NCBI GenBank assembly: GCA_943704425.1
Contig: CALSCP010000216.1
Coordinates: forward strand, 29,113-93,112
Length of the DNA stretch: 64,000 bases
DNA from: Ministeria vibrans ATCC 50519
Taxonomy: Eukaryota > Opisthokonta > Filasterea
Reading direction: 5' to 3'
In this document: positions 11,222 to 22,040 of the stretch, piece by piece
How the letters are laid out: the number at the start of each line of letters is the position of its first letter
How positions within the stretch are numbered: the stretch's first letter is position 1
Position numbers and translations under genes: made by a program
Notes under the pieces: model-generated
What the model was told of the DNA's origin: nothing
Database searches by the model: none
The model's input: only the letters and a program-made list of their open reading frames with translations

Positions 11222-11958
11222 AAATATAATAACAATAGTAACTATTTCGTTTGGAAGTCTACGGCGGAAGTATTGTTCTGCTCTTTGTTTTTTGTTTTGA
11301 CATTGAGTACAGCTCTTGATTCTCTATTAATTCTTTTTCTTCTTATCATTTTTTTCTTCTTCTTTTATCTGCGCAGATGAACACGTCAAGTGTCGCCTGT
11401 GGATTGGCCGACAACAATGCTCAGACCTCTGGCGTCACTCTTGAATTTATTAACTCCGACTCGTCGTGTACACCCACTCCCATTGCACGAGACAACGTAC
11501 AAGCCAAATCACAACAGTGCTCCAACTCAAACACTCTTGTTGTCTTGTCTCTCTCACGCAACCTCACTAGGCTGCATACACATGTAGCGTCAACGGCCAA
11601 GACGTCAGCTTTGTTCAGTGGAACTCGACGTGTGTGGGTGCACCCACGTCGTTTGCCAAGTACACGCTCGGCGTGTGCAACCAGGACGAGCTCTCCCACT
11701 CGTTTGAATTCCTTGACAACCTTCCTTGTGTGCCGCTCCACATTGAAAACAAACCTGAAGAGGTAAGGAAAAAAGCCTTCCCCTCTTCCCGAATACTCTT
11801 CCGTGCTGGTTATGACTGTGGATGTGCAATTTCAGGTGAAGCGTACTGTAGCGATTGCCTTGAGCGCAACCATCATCGTGGTGTCGTGTGCCGTCGTTGT
11901 GCTTGGTGTGTACTACCGCAGGGGCCACGGTGGATATGCCTCTCTCTCCGCAAAGTGA
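10850..11958 (+). CDS. Type I surface protein, 3' fragment with C-terminal membrane helix (5' end missing)
   Basis: Five exons can be read in one consistent frame: 10850-10902, 10967-11095, 11377-11496, 11571-11762 and 11836-11958. They encode a cysteine- and Asn/Ser/Thr-rich ectodomain with many potential N-glycosylation sites, one hydrophobic helix (IALSATIIVVSCAVVVLGVY) and a short basic tail ending in a stop. No upstream ATG or signal peptide exists before the poly-C run at 10725. The gene is therefore cut at its 5' side. I do not recognise the ectodomain family. The intron at 11096-11376 holds a TTA array and copy A of a dispersed repeat. Confidence 0.65.
11146..11222. repeat. (TTA)n microsatellite in an intron
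   Basis: An interrupted TTA/ATT trinucleotide array lies inside the third intron of the surface-protein fragment, immediately before the dispersed repeat copy A. Confidence 0.85.
11255..11327 (+). repeat. Dispersed repeat, copy A
   Basis: The sequence starts AAGTCTACGGCGGAAGTA and runs through TTTTGACATTGAGTACAGCT to a GATTCTCTATTAA end. The same blocks in the same order occur at 46541-46630 (copy B), and the 3' part recurs at 34975-35008 (copy C). It is noncoding and intronic. Confidence 0.8.
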
Positions 11959-12394
11959 TATTTCTTCTCTTCGACTTTCTACTGTACACATATCAATGCA
12001 TCGAATATTTTTATAATATAATAATAATAATATAATTATAATAATAATTATTTTTCTTTAATAATAACAATTACTATTATTATGATACTACATTTTTTTT
12101 GGTCAAAGCGAGTCACTTACTTGGCAGTTGGCTCTAGTGAAAGTTTGATTCTGAAAATGATGGGAACAATAAATATATTATTGAGTATGAAAGAATTAAT
12201 ATATTATAAAGTTCACTCAAGTAGACCATATTCAAGAAAGAGTGACATGCAATACTTCCGCTATAGTAAACATTAGGAAAAATATAAGCTGATGGGTTCA
12301 GCAAAATGAACATCATTCTCAGTTGAAGCAAAATATTTATGTTCTTCCAAATGACTTTGGAATTCTTTTGTATGTGTTTGCTCTTTATTATTAT
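11959..12394. other. AT-rich intergenic region
   Basis: Tandem ATA/TAA runs (about 12009-12085) and unique AT-rich sequence separate the surface-protein stop from the VPS26C stop (convergent genes). No exon is supported. Confidence 0.6.
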
Positions 12395-13674
12395 TTAGTC
12401 TCGCACAAGTTTGATGGGAAAATTCTCAGTTACCAAATGGCCATCTTGAAACACAACGACCACATTCACCTCAAACTCAACCTTGAACGACTACAAAGCA
12501 TACATACAGTCAGTCATACGTAGATTTAGTGCGTGCGTGAGAGAGTAAGATGTATGTTATGTGCGACAGCATGTTTCATGTACCTTTGTTGCGAGAGTGG
12601 GACAGGTAAAGAGGCGCGGGAAAATCATGTAAATGGGAATGGCCATTTTGGGAGCAACATTACCATCACCTAACACATCACAATACACAATGAGTGACCA
12701 TTGCATAATAAGTGAAAGCTTATAACACAACATGAAGTGACAAAAAAAAAAGATTATACCAATCTGAATGTTCTGGATCTCCGTTGCGTCCTTTGCATAT
12801 CCCTCTGCACACCCACACGTCTCCACACGCACCAACTGCAGCTCAATCGACTTGATGGTTGCCTCACTCTCTTCCACTGTGATCTCCCCTGCCAAACACA
12901 TTAATTTTAATCAGGCGACGTTCTCCCTCTGAATCTTTCTCTTTCGTACCCACAAACGGCTGTTCTATCGAACAAACTGCTGACTCGAGTTTTCCCGACA
13001 ATTTAAACTTTGGAATTCGATCGCGCTAAAACGAGAGGTTATAACCGCACACTCACCTTTATTATTATTATTTTATTATTATTACCTGCTTGACATTTTC
13101 GAGGTTTTCAGGACTAACCGTAAACTCGACAGGTTGCGTTGAGTGTTTCTGAGCCGATTTCTAAAAACACACGAAAATAAATATCACAATACTTTCACAT
13201 GGACAAACACACACACTCTCTCTTTCACTCGGGTTCATTTGTGTTACTTTGTATTCCACTTTGAATTTGACTTCGTTTGCAAGATCTTTGCTCAACATTG
13301 AGCGTTTCATTTCTGCTCGAATCTAAAATACATAAAAACCGTTTCAGTAGCATATGTGTTTCTCACTCTTTCCGTCTCTGCTTTACTTTGTATGTGATGT
13401 TGACAAACACTCCGTGGTATGTTTCGTAGAGCTGAAGACCACTTTTGGCCTTGAGAGGAATTTCAAAGGGAAGTTCGGTCCGACCACCTAACAAAACAAC
13501 AACAGTTCATCGTCCGACTGTCTTTTGGCAGTCCTAATTCTTAATTTTTACCGGGCAATCGACCGGGACGGGCGACGTCGGCACTGTAGCTCATGAGCTG
13601 AATAGGCTTGATGCTGTTGTAGAACGCTTCAAACATCCCCACACTCTTGGCGGACAGTTGCAGGTTCACAATGC

Positions 13675-13708
<34 letters not shown>

Positions 13709-14288
13709 TGTGTGTTGTGACATTACATCAGTGAGTAGAACATTCAACTCGAATTCCTTCGCCCCCATCTCGTTTCGCAACCACATACTCAACATGCACT
13801 TGAAAAAGCACCATCCGGTGCACAGACACCCCGCCAGAGGTGCCTTGTAAATGCCCCAAAAGGGACGCAAGTTGGAACGCAACCCTGTTTGGGCGCATCC
13901 TCGCCCAATGCGGCATGCCCGCACTGCAATTTCATGCGTAACACACTCCCATACACACTCTCAGTAGTCTCTCACAACTTGAAAGCGCCGCGCAAGCCTC
14001 TCTTTGTCAGGGTTTGCAAGAAAAAGAGAGACAGAGAGAAAAAAAAAAGGGATTTTTACCTCAAGGCTCAATTTGATACCCTGATGGGCAATATCACCCA
14101 TACTGGTCACCACCACCACTCCACTGATGACTTCCTATCCCCGGAGAGCGCGTGTGCGGGTGGGAGAGAGAGCGAGAGGGACAGACAGAGGAGAGAGAGT
14201 GAGTTGATGTCAAAATGGCTGACCCACAACGCTGTACCCCTTCATAGTAGACTTTGTCCGGCCTTTTCAATCTGATTTCCAACGACAT
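12395..14288 (-). CDS. VPS26C: VPS26C (DSCR3), retriever complex subunit, complete
   Basis: Ten minus-strand exons join in perfect phase to 295 residues (human 297): 14238-14288, 14060-14134, 13552-13675, 13387-13487, 13248-13322, 13086-13160, 12950-13025, 12760-12888, 12584-12669, 12395-12490. The arrestin-like fold is recognisable through GIVNLQLSAKSVGMFEAFYN, LYETYHGVFVNITYK, IELQLVRVETCGCAEGYAK, IPIYMIFPRLFTCPTL and FKVEFEVNVVVV. In animals VPS26C pairs with VPS35L and VPS29 in retriever, which works with the CCC complex and SNX17 to recycle integrins and other cargo from endosomes. It is distinct from retromer VPS26A/B. A GT array fills one intron (about 13676-13708). Confidence 0.93.
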
Positions 14289-14403
14289 GCTGCACTAAGA
14301 TGGGCTAAACACGAAAAAGAATAGTTGATTAGACTTTTTATTTTACTTGACTGTCTTGACTTGACACTTTAACAGACAACTTTATTTTTAGACAACCACT
14401 AGC
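14289..14403. promoter_or_regulatory. Divergent promoter region, VPS26C and ankyrin-RING gene
   Basis: Only 115 bp separate the two divergent ATG codons, so the promoters must overlap. The stretch is AT-rich with no motif I can name. The role is inferred from orientation. Confidence 0.45.
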
Positions 14404-14478
14404 ATGAACCAACTTATGACCCCGTCCGCGGCGGACGCGGGTCTTTGGCAGGTGCGACATTTTTGTCCTCTCTTCTCT

Positions 14479-14514
<36 letters not shown>

Positions 14515-17500
14515 CTTCTCTTTCCTTCTCTCTCTCCCCCCTCTTATCCCCTCTTCTTTCACGTTCACACTCAATACGCAACGTATTGCCACACGTCCGC
14601 CGCTCTCAAAAGGACTTATCCACGTCATTCTCACACTCGTCGACCTTTTTTTTTGTTTCCTTCTCTTCTCTCTCTGTCTCTCTGTCTCTCTCTCGCTCTC
14701 CTAGTTGCTTTTGGTCAACGACAGCCACGGAAGGTTGCGCGATGCTCGGGAACGCCTTAAGCTTGGCTCGGCCTCGGGAGACTTTCCTTTGCGCGGTCGT
14801 TTCTTGTCGCATTGGTTGCGCCACCGAACTCTCGTCCAGTGTGTCGTCGCCTTCAGTCTGATGGCGCTCTTCTCCGCGTCGCTCATGACCAACCTCAATG
14901 TGCTGCCCAACGACCGCTTTTTCGACAGCGACGAAGCCTGGTTCAACCACACGACCAAACGGTTGCTCAAGGAGGACCACCAGGCCTTTGGCGTGTGCTC
15001 TGGCCAGCCCGAGCGGCCCACCATCCGCTGGACGGTGTGGCCCATGTCCATGCTTAATGGCGAGGCCAACGTGAGCATGTGCGAGCCCGATTGGGACGAT
15101 GTCTTTGAGAGTGCCATTCTCTTTGAGCAAATCTCGGCACAGAAAACGGCCGCAGATCAGGTGCCGTTTCGCCGCGACCTGAACACGACCGTCACGCGTC
15201 TGCTTGCACATCCTTTTACTCGATCGGAGGTCTCCTTTTTCTTGGATAAAGCGTCGGGTGCAATGAAGGCGGCACGCTCGAGTACGGCAATTCTCGAGCT
15301 ACGGCGGCGTCCCGTTCAAATAGCCTTTGCCCTGCTGCTTGCCCTTGCGTTTGTCTATGCCATTGGCGAGATTACTCGAACACGAACATTTGAGCGCTAT
15401 GTCAGTGCCGGACCGCGCAGTTTACGTCGTGTGTTTATAGCGTCTAGTTCGCGACCCGGTGCCTCCGCACCCTCGCTCAACTCGGCCATGTCCAAGCACG
15501 GCAGTGGCTCGTCCCTCTACTCCAACGACAGCAACTATCACGGCGGCTCTACCTCTAGCATCACCGGTACCAGCAGTGTGCGTCGTGGCAATAGCAGCGG
15601 CAGCAACATTATCAACACAACAAACAACTCAAGTACAACGGACGACAGCGCACACGCAAAACCACATCACGGAGGTGGGGCGGCCACATCACGACACAGC
15701 AGCTGGCCATGGTTACTCCTGTGGATTCCCGCTCTGATTGCACGAAGTGGCATCGTCATGGGTAGTAATCGCAGCGACTCGAGTCGACGGCACTTTAGCA
15801 TGGGTGCGCGTCAGAGCAACGCCGCCGCCTTGCTCGCGTCCCATCGACGGGCGCATGCCATGAGCACCTGGTACCGTGCTGAGTTTGATGCCTTCCTTGG
15901 TTGTGTCGCCTTTTTCCTGGATCACGCCGCGCCCCTTGCCTGTGCCTTCTTTGGCACTTACACTGGCTTGCTCTGGTCGGGCTCGTGGTCCCATTGGGAC
16001 TTTGGCTATGCCATGCCCGCCGGTCTCTTTCTTGCCACTCTGCCGCTCATGGCACTCACCCGTGGCCAGATTGCCGCCATGGGTCTTGTGGCGGCGGCCC
16101 TTTCGCCGGCCGTTGATGCGCCCAATTACGGACACTTCTTCTTCCCACTCGCAGGTGTGCTGTTTCTTCTGCTTGTGGCCATCACCGGCGGCGAAGTGCG
16201 GCGTGTCGTCACCAACAGTCTGCTGGGTGGCTCAGTGGGCTTTGCCGTCATGATTATTGACGTTGTCACGAGCGAAATGGGCAAAAGCTCAATGAGCTGG
16301 TGGTACTCGACGAACGCAGCAGTGATTGCTTTGACCCTCATCTTTGTCATTGATGCGCTGCTCTTTGTGCTTCACTCTAATTTGGTGGCACCTGTGCTAG
16401 GCGAGCCACTCAACTCAAGCATTGCCATTGGCGCCCTTCAGTTGTTCATGGCGTTTCTCGAGACACGCGAGGGATCCCCTGCTTACTTTCAGATGGTAGT
16501 CGATGCGTGTCGTGTAGTGGCGACGCCCCTGACCTTTTACGGCGCTCATTTGGTGCTGGGCGTTCTTGTCATTGCCGTTGTGCTCGCGGGGTTTCTGCTC
16601 ATCTTTCGCTTCACACGCAACTTCACTGAACTGGACTTGACCATGACTGGCATTATGACACGCTGGTCGTGCACCGGCACGGCAGGGTTTCACCTCGCAC
16701 TGCACTTTCTCATGCGATGCGGACCATTATTTCCCGTGTCACTCGCACTCACCGCCTGTCTGTGGGTGTACATGCGTGTCGATCCGTACCGTGCACAGAT
16801 TGCCGAACAGGTGAAGGACGCCGAAGGAGGCGACACGCCTCTGCATGTGCTGGTGCGTCGACGCGACTGGCCTGCTGTCACCGTGCTTGTAGAGGCGGGC
16901 GTCGACGTGTCGCGACGCAACGGACGTGGATTTCTTGCTCACGACATGGCCAGCGATGATGCGACGGGCGACGTGGCGCCACCCGAGGTGCTGCGGCTGC
17001 TGGAGACCAAAAAAATGCAGGAGGCACGCGAAAAGCGTGAATTGCGTGAGATTACAGCACAGCAGGCCGAAGAGGCGGCACGACAAACGGCAGCGGCTGC
17101 GGTGCAGGCAAATGAGTTACAGGAGCGTAAGGAGCGAGCACAACGCAAGAAACAGGAGGCAGCGGTGGCCGCGCAGGCTGCCAAGCAGGCTCGCAAAGAG
17201 GAACGACAGCGTAAGGAGCGCGAACGAAAGGAGCGCGAGAAGGCAGAGAGGGAGCGGAGGCAATTGGAGAAGAAGGAGGAGGAGGAAGAGGAGAGGGCGG
17301 CGGTGGAGGAGGAGGAGGAGAGGGGGGAAGAAGCGGGACCCTCTGGTGTGGTAGAGTCTAATGAGACACGTGGGCGTGAGAAGGACGAGGGGGAAAAGGT
17401 AACGGGGGAAGAAGAGAACGCAATAAGAAGAGCCGCAGCCATGGCCAAACAAGATGAGGAGACCTCACTGGAGGTTGTAAGGTCAACGGAAGCCGAACCG

Positions 17501-18520
17501 GCGCAGGCACATAAATTGACGCGGGATGGAGCGGGCGTGACCAGCACTGACACGTGGGGTGCAGAGGAAGATGCAATTTTGTCGGCGGTTGCACATAATC
17601 GGGTACGTATTAATTATGATGATAAGTTTAATATTGTACTGATCTTGTACTGTTGTTTTTCAGCTTGACATTGAGCGAGTATCAGAGGTGGGATCGATTC
17701 TAACGGAAGACGCTGAGAGCGAAGAAGAAGAGGACGACGACGACGATGACGACGAAGAGGAAGGGGAAGAACACGATGATGAAAACGGCGATGAAGAGAA
17801 GGAGGAGGAGGATGGGTTAGAAAAAAGGAGTATGATGTTGGAGCGAGAGACCACGTTGGTGGTGGGAGAGCGCATTACGAAGAGTGGGGGTGTGGTGGGA
17901 GCACTGCCGCACGGAATTCCAGTGAGTGCGAGCAGTGCTGTGTCTACTGGTGCGAGTGGGAGTGGCGATCCTGAGTTGCGAAGGGCACTACAGCGCATTA
18001 CCGAACTGGAGATGCAATTGGAGTATTCAGAGAGAGTGCAATTGGCGGCAGCAGCCAAGAAGCAACGTGAAGTGGACGAGGTAAGAAGAGACAGAGAGAG
18101 AGAGAGTTCAAGAGAGAGAGGAGGGAGAAAGAAACAAAGTGATAGAGAGAAGGAGAAAGAAACAACGTGATCGAGTGAGAGAGGAGGGAAAAAGAACAAC
18201 GTGAGACAGTTGTAGGGTGTGTGCAATTAATAATTATTATAATATTAATATTACGTCTTTTTATTGTTATTATTTTGTTGTAGGAGACGATGTGTGTGTT
18301 GTGTATGTCGGGAAAACGTGAAGTGGCTGTGCTTTCATGTGGGCATTTGTGTATGTGTACGCGCTGCTCGTTCTCCTTTAACGAAGGTACGGAATTCTTC
18401 ACCCTCGTTTGTGTGTGTGTGTCTAACTTATTGTCTCCACGCTTAGCCTCTTGTCCGCTGTGCTATGAAGATGTCGTTGCGAGTGTGCGCATCTTTTGTC
18501 ACTGCAATGCCGATGAGTGA
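14404..18520 (+). CDS. Multi-pass membrane protein with ankyrin-like, coiled-coil, acidic and C-terminal RING domains
   Basis: Exons 14404-14451, 14705-17602, 17664-18080, 18284-18386 and 18447-18520 give 1179 residues. Domain order: two N-terminal membrane helices (about residues 55-75 and 217-240) flanking a polar loop; a Ser/Asn/Gly-rich linker; a membrane domain of about seven to nine helices (residues about 390-690); one or two ankyrin-like repeats (GDTPLHVLVRRRDWPAVTVL); a Glu/Arg/Lys coiled coil; a long Asp/Glu run; and a C3HC4 RING (CVLCMSGKREVAVLSCGHLC then CPLCYEDV). The RING resembles the MIB/IAP type and predicts a membrane-anchored ubiquitin E3 ligase. I do not know a family with this order. 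Substrate and compartment are unknown. It is head-to-head with VPS26C. Confidence 0.8.
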
Positions 18521-18863
18521 TGAAGAAGGATTGGAAGAGGGAAGGAAGAGGGAGCTGTCATAGTAGTTGAAACTTGAATGTGAATAAATCTTTTGGGGTT
18601 TTTTTGCAATGGGATCAACATAAAAGAGACGAGAAGAAAACGACAGAAATGAAAACCGCTATAAGATTACTCTACAAGATCTACCTCCTTCTTTTGTGCG
18701 TCTGCGCATTCCTCCGAATTTTAAGTCGATTCAATCATTGAAATGATTCAGATTTCTTTCTTTGTCACTGGGACAGAGCTGGGGATCTTCGACACGTACC
18801 TTTAGAGAGCCACGATAGTCTCGACTCAAACTTGACATTTGTACAGTCGACTTTTCGTTGAAA
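18521..18863. other. Intergenic between the two RING genes
   Basis: Tandem same-strand spacing of 343 bp. It shows AATAAA-like sequence soon after the stop (about 18580-18590), then unique AT-rich DNA. No exon is seen. Confidence 0.5.
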
Positions 18864-19782
18864 ATGAGTGGTAATTATATACTCTCTCTCATTCTCTCTC
18901 ATTCTCTCATTCTCTCATTCTCTCATTCTCTCTCGCGCCTCTTTTCTCACGCTCCTCCTTGTAGACTCATCAACTTTCAATGACAGTGCAACGGCAACGG
19001 CGACTGAGAGTACGGAAATGGCTCATTGTCTTATCTCTACGTCGTTTTTTTTTTGACTATGAAAATCACTTTCCGCTATTGATTTAGTCACGAGCCTGGC
19101 CACGCAAGTCGACGCATCACTGAGGCTGTCTACGGTCGACGAGTGTCCGATCTGTCTCGATGAGTTTAGCGATCCAGTCACTTGTCCGTGCGGTCACAAG
19201 TTCTGCTTCCTCTGCATCAAAGGGACCGCACAGCACACCGAGGCGTGCGCCCTCTGCCGCGCCTCCATCCCCGAAGAGTTCTTCAAGAAGATTCCTATGC
19301 GGACCGAGGCGAATTCCGCCGACGAGACGGTACGCGACGCACTCGCTCTGACGGACTCGCTGTCAATGCACCCCTGCCTGACCCTCTCTCTGTAGACGAC
19401 AGACACACCGCAGAAAAAGGTGTTCTGGTATTACGAAGGCCGCAATGGCTGGTGGGAGTACGACACACGTACAGTGGAGACCCTGGAGAGTGCCTTTCAG
19501 AAGGGCGACGACTCTGTAGACGTTCTCATTGCCGGACATATGTACCATGTTGATTTCAAGGTGAGAGAGCCTCAACCTTGCTTGTCTTCTTTCTCATTCT
19601 GTTCTCCAACCAACTCTCTTTGTGAGCAGAAAATGCTTCAAGCTCGCAAAACAGATCGACACAAGGTGCGCAAGGTTAAGCGAGAGACGACCAACAGCAT
19701 CCACGCCAAAGGAGTGGCGGGCATTCCGTCTGCGTCGCCCCCCTCGTCGTCAGCCTCGTCGACTCCCGCTACCGACCAGTAG
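18864..19782 (+). CDS. RNF146: RNF146/Iduna-like poly(ADP-ribose)-dependent E3 ligase (RING plus WWE)
   Basis: Exons 18864-18870, 18965-19009, 19088-19329, 19396-19560 and 19630-19782 give 203 residues. The first coding exon is only 7 nt. A RING (CPICLDEFSDPVTCPCGHKF ... CALCRASIP) is followed at once by a WWE domain beginning VFWYYEGRNGWWEYD and containing LIAGHMYHVDFKKMLQ and a basic KVRKVKRE end. In animals RNF146 binds iso-ADP-ribose through WWE, which switches on the RING, and it degrades tankyrase-modified axin and other PARylated proteins. The core RING-WWE arrangement is the same here, but the long tankyrase-binding C-terminal region of animal RNF146 is missing, replaced by a short Ser/Pro tail. 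The assignment is strong for the family; tankyrase dependence is not shown. Confidence 0.88.
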
Positions 19783-20055
19783 TCTTGCCTGTCTGTGGCG
19801 TATGATTTGTACAAACTCCCACCATAATAATAACATTCATAATTTTATTATTATTGATAATAATATTAATATTATTGCTTTGTTATGATAATAATTATTA
19901 CTAATTTATTCGTCACACAAAACTCCTCACTCTGACTTCTGAGTCTTCAGCGGCACTCCAGCGTCGAGCGCTTCTCGAATTCTTAGGAGTTGATCATTTT
20001 TCACCATTTAGTCGGAAATCGCAAAATGAAATTATAAAATCATTAGANNNNNNNN

Positions 20056-20462
<407 letters not shown>

Positions 20463-20514
20463 AAGACAGCCATACAAAAATAATAATAATGTTAAAACTA
20501 CTTTGTCCTCTTAC

Positions 20515-21412
20515 GTCGCAAACGTTCTTCCACGACCACTTGGCGAGCGGGTTGAATGTCTGCTTGCCGGCCTCAAACACGTCGAGCTCGACACGCTTGT
20601 TGCCCTGGTCGCAACGACGACCGGTGATGGTGACGGCAGCGTCGGCCGCCTTGAGTGATCGCTCCATCGGCGCAATTTTGCTAAACTTGTCAAAGTCGGC
20701 ATCCTTGAGCTCCACCGGGAAGCCGTACTTCTTGACGAAATCCTCGCGCGTCTCGCACCCCTCAGGCTTGTTGATGATGTACTTGAAGTCAGCGTAGCGC
20801 TGTTGCATCTCCGCGGCGACTTCCAGAGTCTCGGGGAAGAGATGAAGAGTGTCGACGGCAGCCTATGAGAAACGTGATCGATTCGGTGAGGAAAAAAAAA
20901 CCATGATCAACCCACGAAGGTAAAAAAGAGCACAGAATCAGAGTGGCAGACGGGTGGGTCGCGTTAAGAACTTTCCACAGAGGTGTGTGGTGAGCGGGAG
21001 TTGGCAATTGGTTGGGTGTAGGCGGTGGTAGGAGTCGACACGTGAAAAAGGTAAAAGGTGCACTGTTCGACGTGTTCAGAGACCCTGGCAAGAATACGCA
21101 ACGCGAGCAGTCGGATACGACAGTGTACAGCGGTTCAAGTGATATCGGCGTGACGGCAAGGCAAACAAACGCCAGCAAGGTGGTCGTTGTGACACTCAGA
21201 TGACAGGGGAAAAAAAAACCGACTAAACCACTATCACGCATTTACAAGCACCACGAGTCGGTATACGGCAAGCGCACCCAACCAAAACACACACGTGATG
21301 GACGCATGTGTCGTGGACCAGACGACGCTCGCGTACACAAGGAGCACAGTGTTGCACAAGTGAAAAGCGGCATTTTCCTTTTTTTTTTTTTTTTTTTTTT
21401 TTTTGCACTCTC

Positions 21413-21443
<31 letters not shown>

Positions 21444-21660
21444 TTTGACGTACCACTGTGGGGCGCACGTTGGTGTAGCGCGCGAAAAGGTCCTGGATGG
21501 TAATGTCGGAGATGAGCCAGGCGGAGGCAATGACCACCTTGGACGACTCAATGCCATTCAGGTGAGTGGCAACGTCCTTTTGAAAGTCGGCCACGAGCGA
21601 GTCGAGCGTCGCGTCGCTGGCCGATGAGGAGCCAACAAGAGTCATGGGAGACGGAGGCAT
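20515..21660 (-). CDS. Phosphoadenylyl-sulfate (PAPS) reductase, 3' exons not resolved
   Basis: Two minus-strand exons are clear, 21454-21660 and 20515-20862, encoding 185 residues. The enzyme reduces PAPS (or APS) to sulfite with thioredoxin or glutaredoxin. Family landmarks are VDTLHLFPETLEVA, the YIINKPEGCETREDFVKKYG segment, KIAPMERSLK, the nucleotide-binding TGRRCDQGNKR and INPL-like FNPLAKWSWKNV. The protein should continue about 60 residues (VPYN...GYxSIG and the C-terminal ECG region), but the following sequence is a GA satellite next to an N gap. A possible tail exon near 19945-20015 has no matching acceptor. So the 3' end is either hidden in the gap or lost. It is divergent from the sulfite reductase gene, the next enzyme of the pathway. 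Confidence 0.82.
21379..21404. repeat. Poly-T tract in PAPS reductase intron
   Basis: A run of about 26 T is followed by a CT/CTGT microsatellite, inside the intron between 20863 and 21453. Confidence 0.85.
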
Positions 21661-22040
21661 GGCGGAAAAGTGCGTGTTGGAAAGAGGTGAATAAAAGTTA
21701 ATTTGGAATTTTGGATTTTGAAATTGATTTTGGAGCTTCTCTACATGTCGAGCTTGAGGCCAAAAGCGCCTTTGAACACGATAAAATATCAGACTCGACG
21801 CCTATCAATCATGTATCGATGGGCGTGTGCGGCCAAATGGCTGCCAGGGAAGCGACTAGAGATGCGCCCAGAGTGCCGGTCGTGACAACAAAAATGAGCA
21901 GCCAATGAAATGCACGGAAACTTTTCGCGCAAATGCCGATTTCGCCGCAATTGCAAAATGGGGCGCATTCCACCGTTGCCTGGTTATCATTCTCTTTTAG
22001 ACGTCTCTCCCCCGACCACTCCCCTTTACCTTTCTCCATC
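21661..22040. promoter_or_regulatory. Shared divergent region of two sulfate-assimilation genes
   Basis: 380 bp lie between the ATG of PAPS reductase and the ATG of sulfite reductase. It should hold both promoters and could coordinate the two consecutive steps. I see no recognisable transcription-factor site; the co-regulation is inference from layout. Confidence 0.45.
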
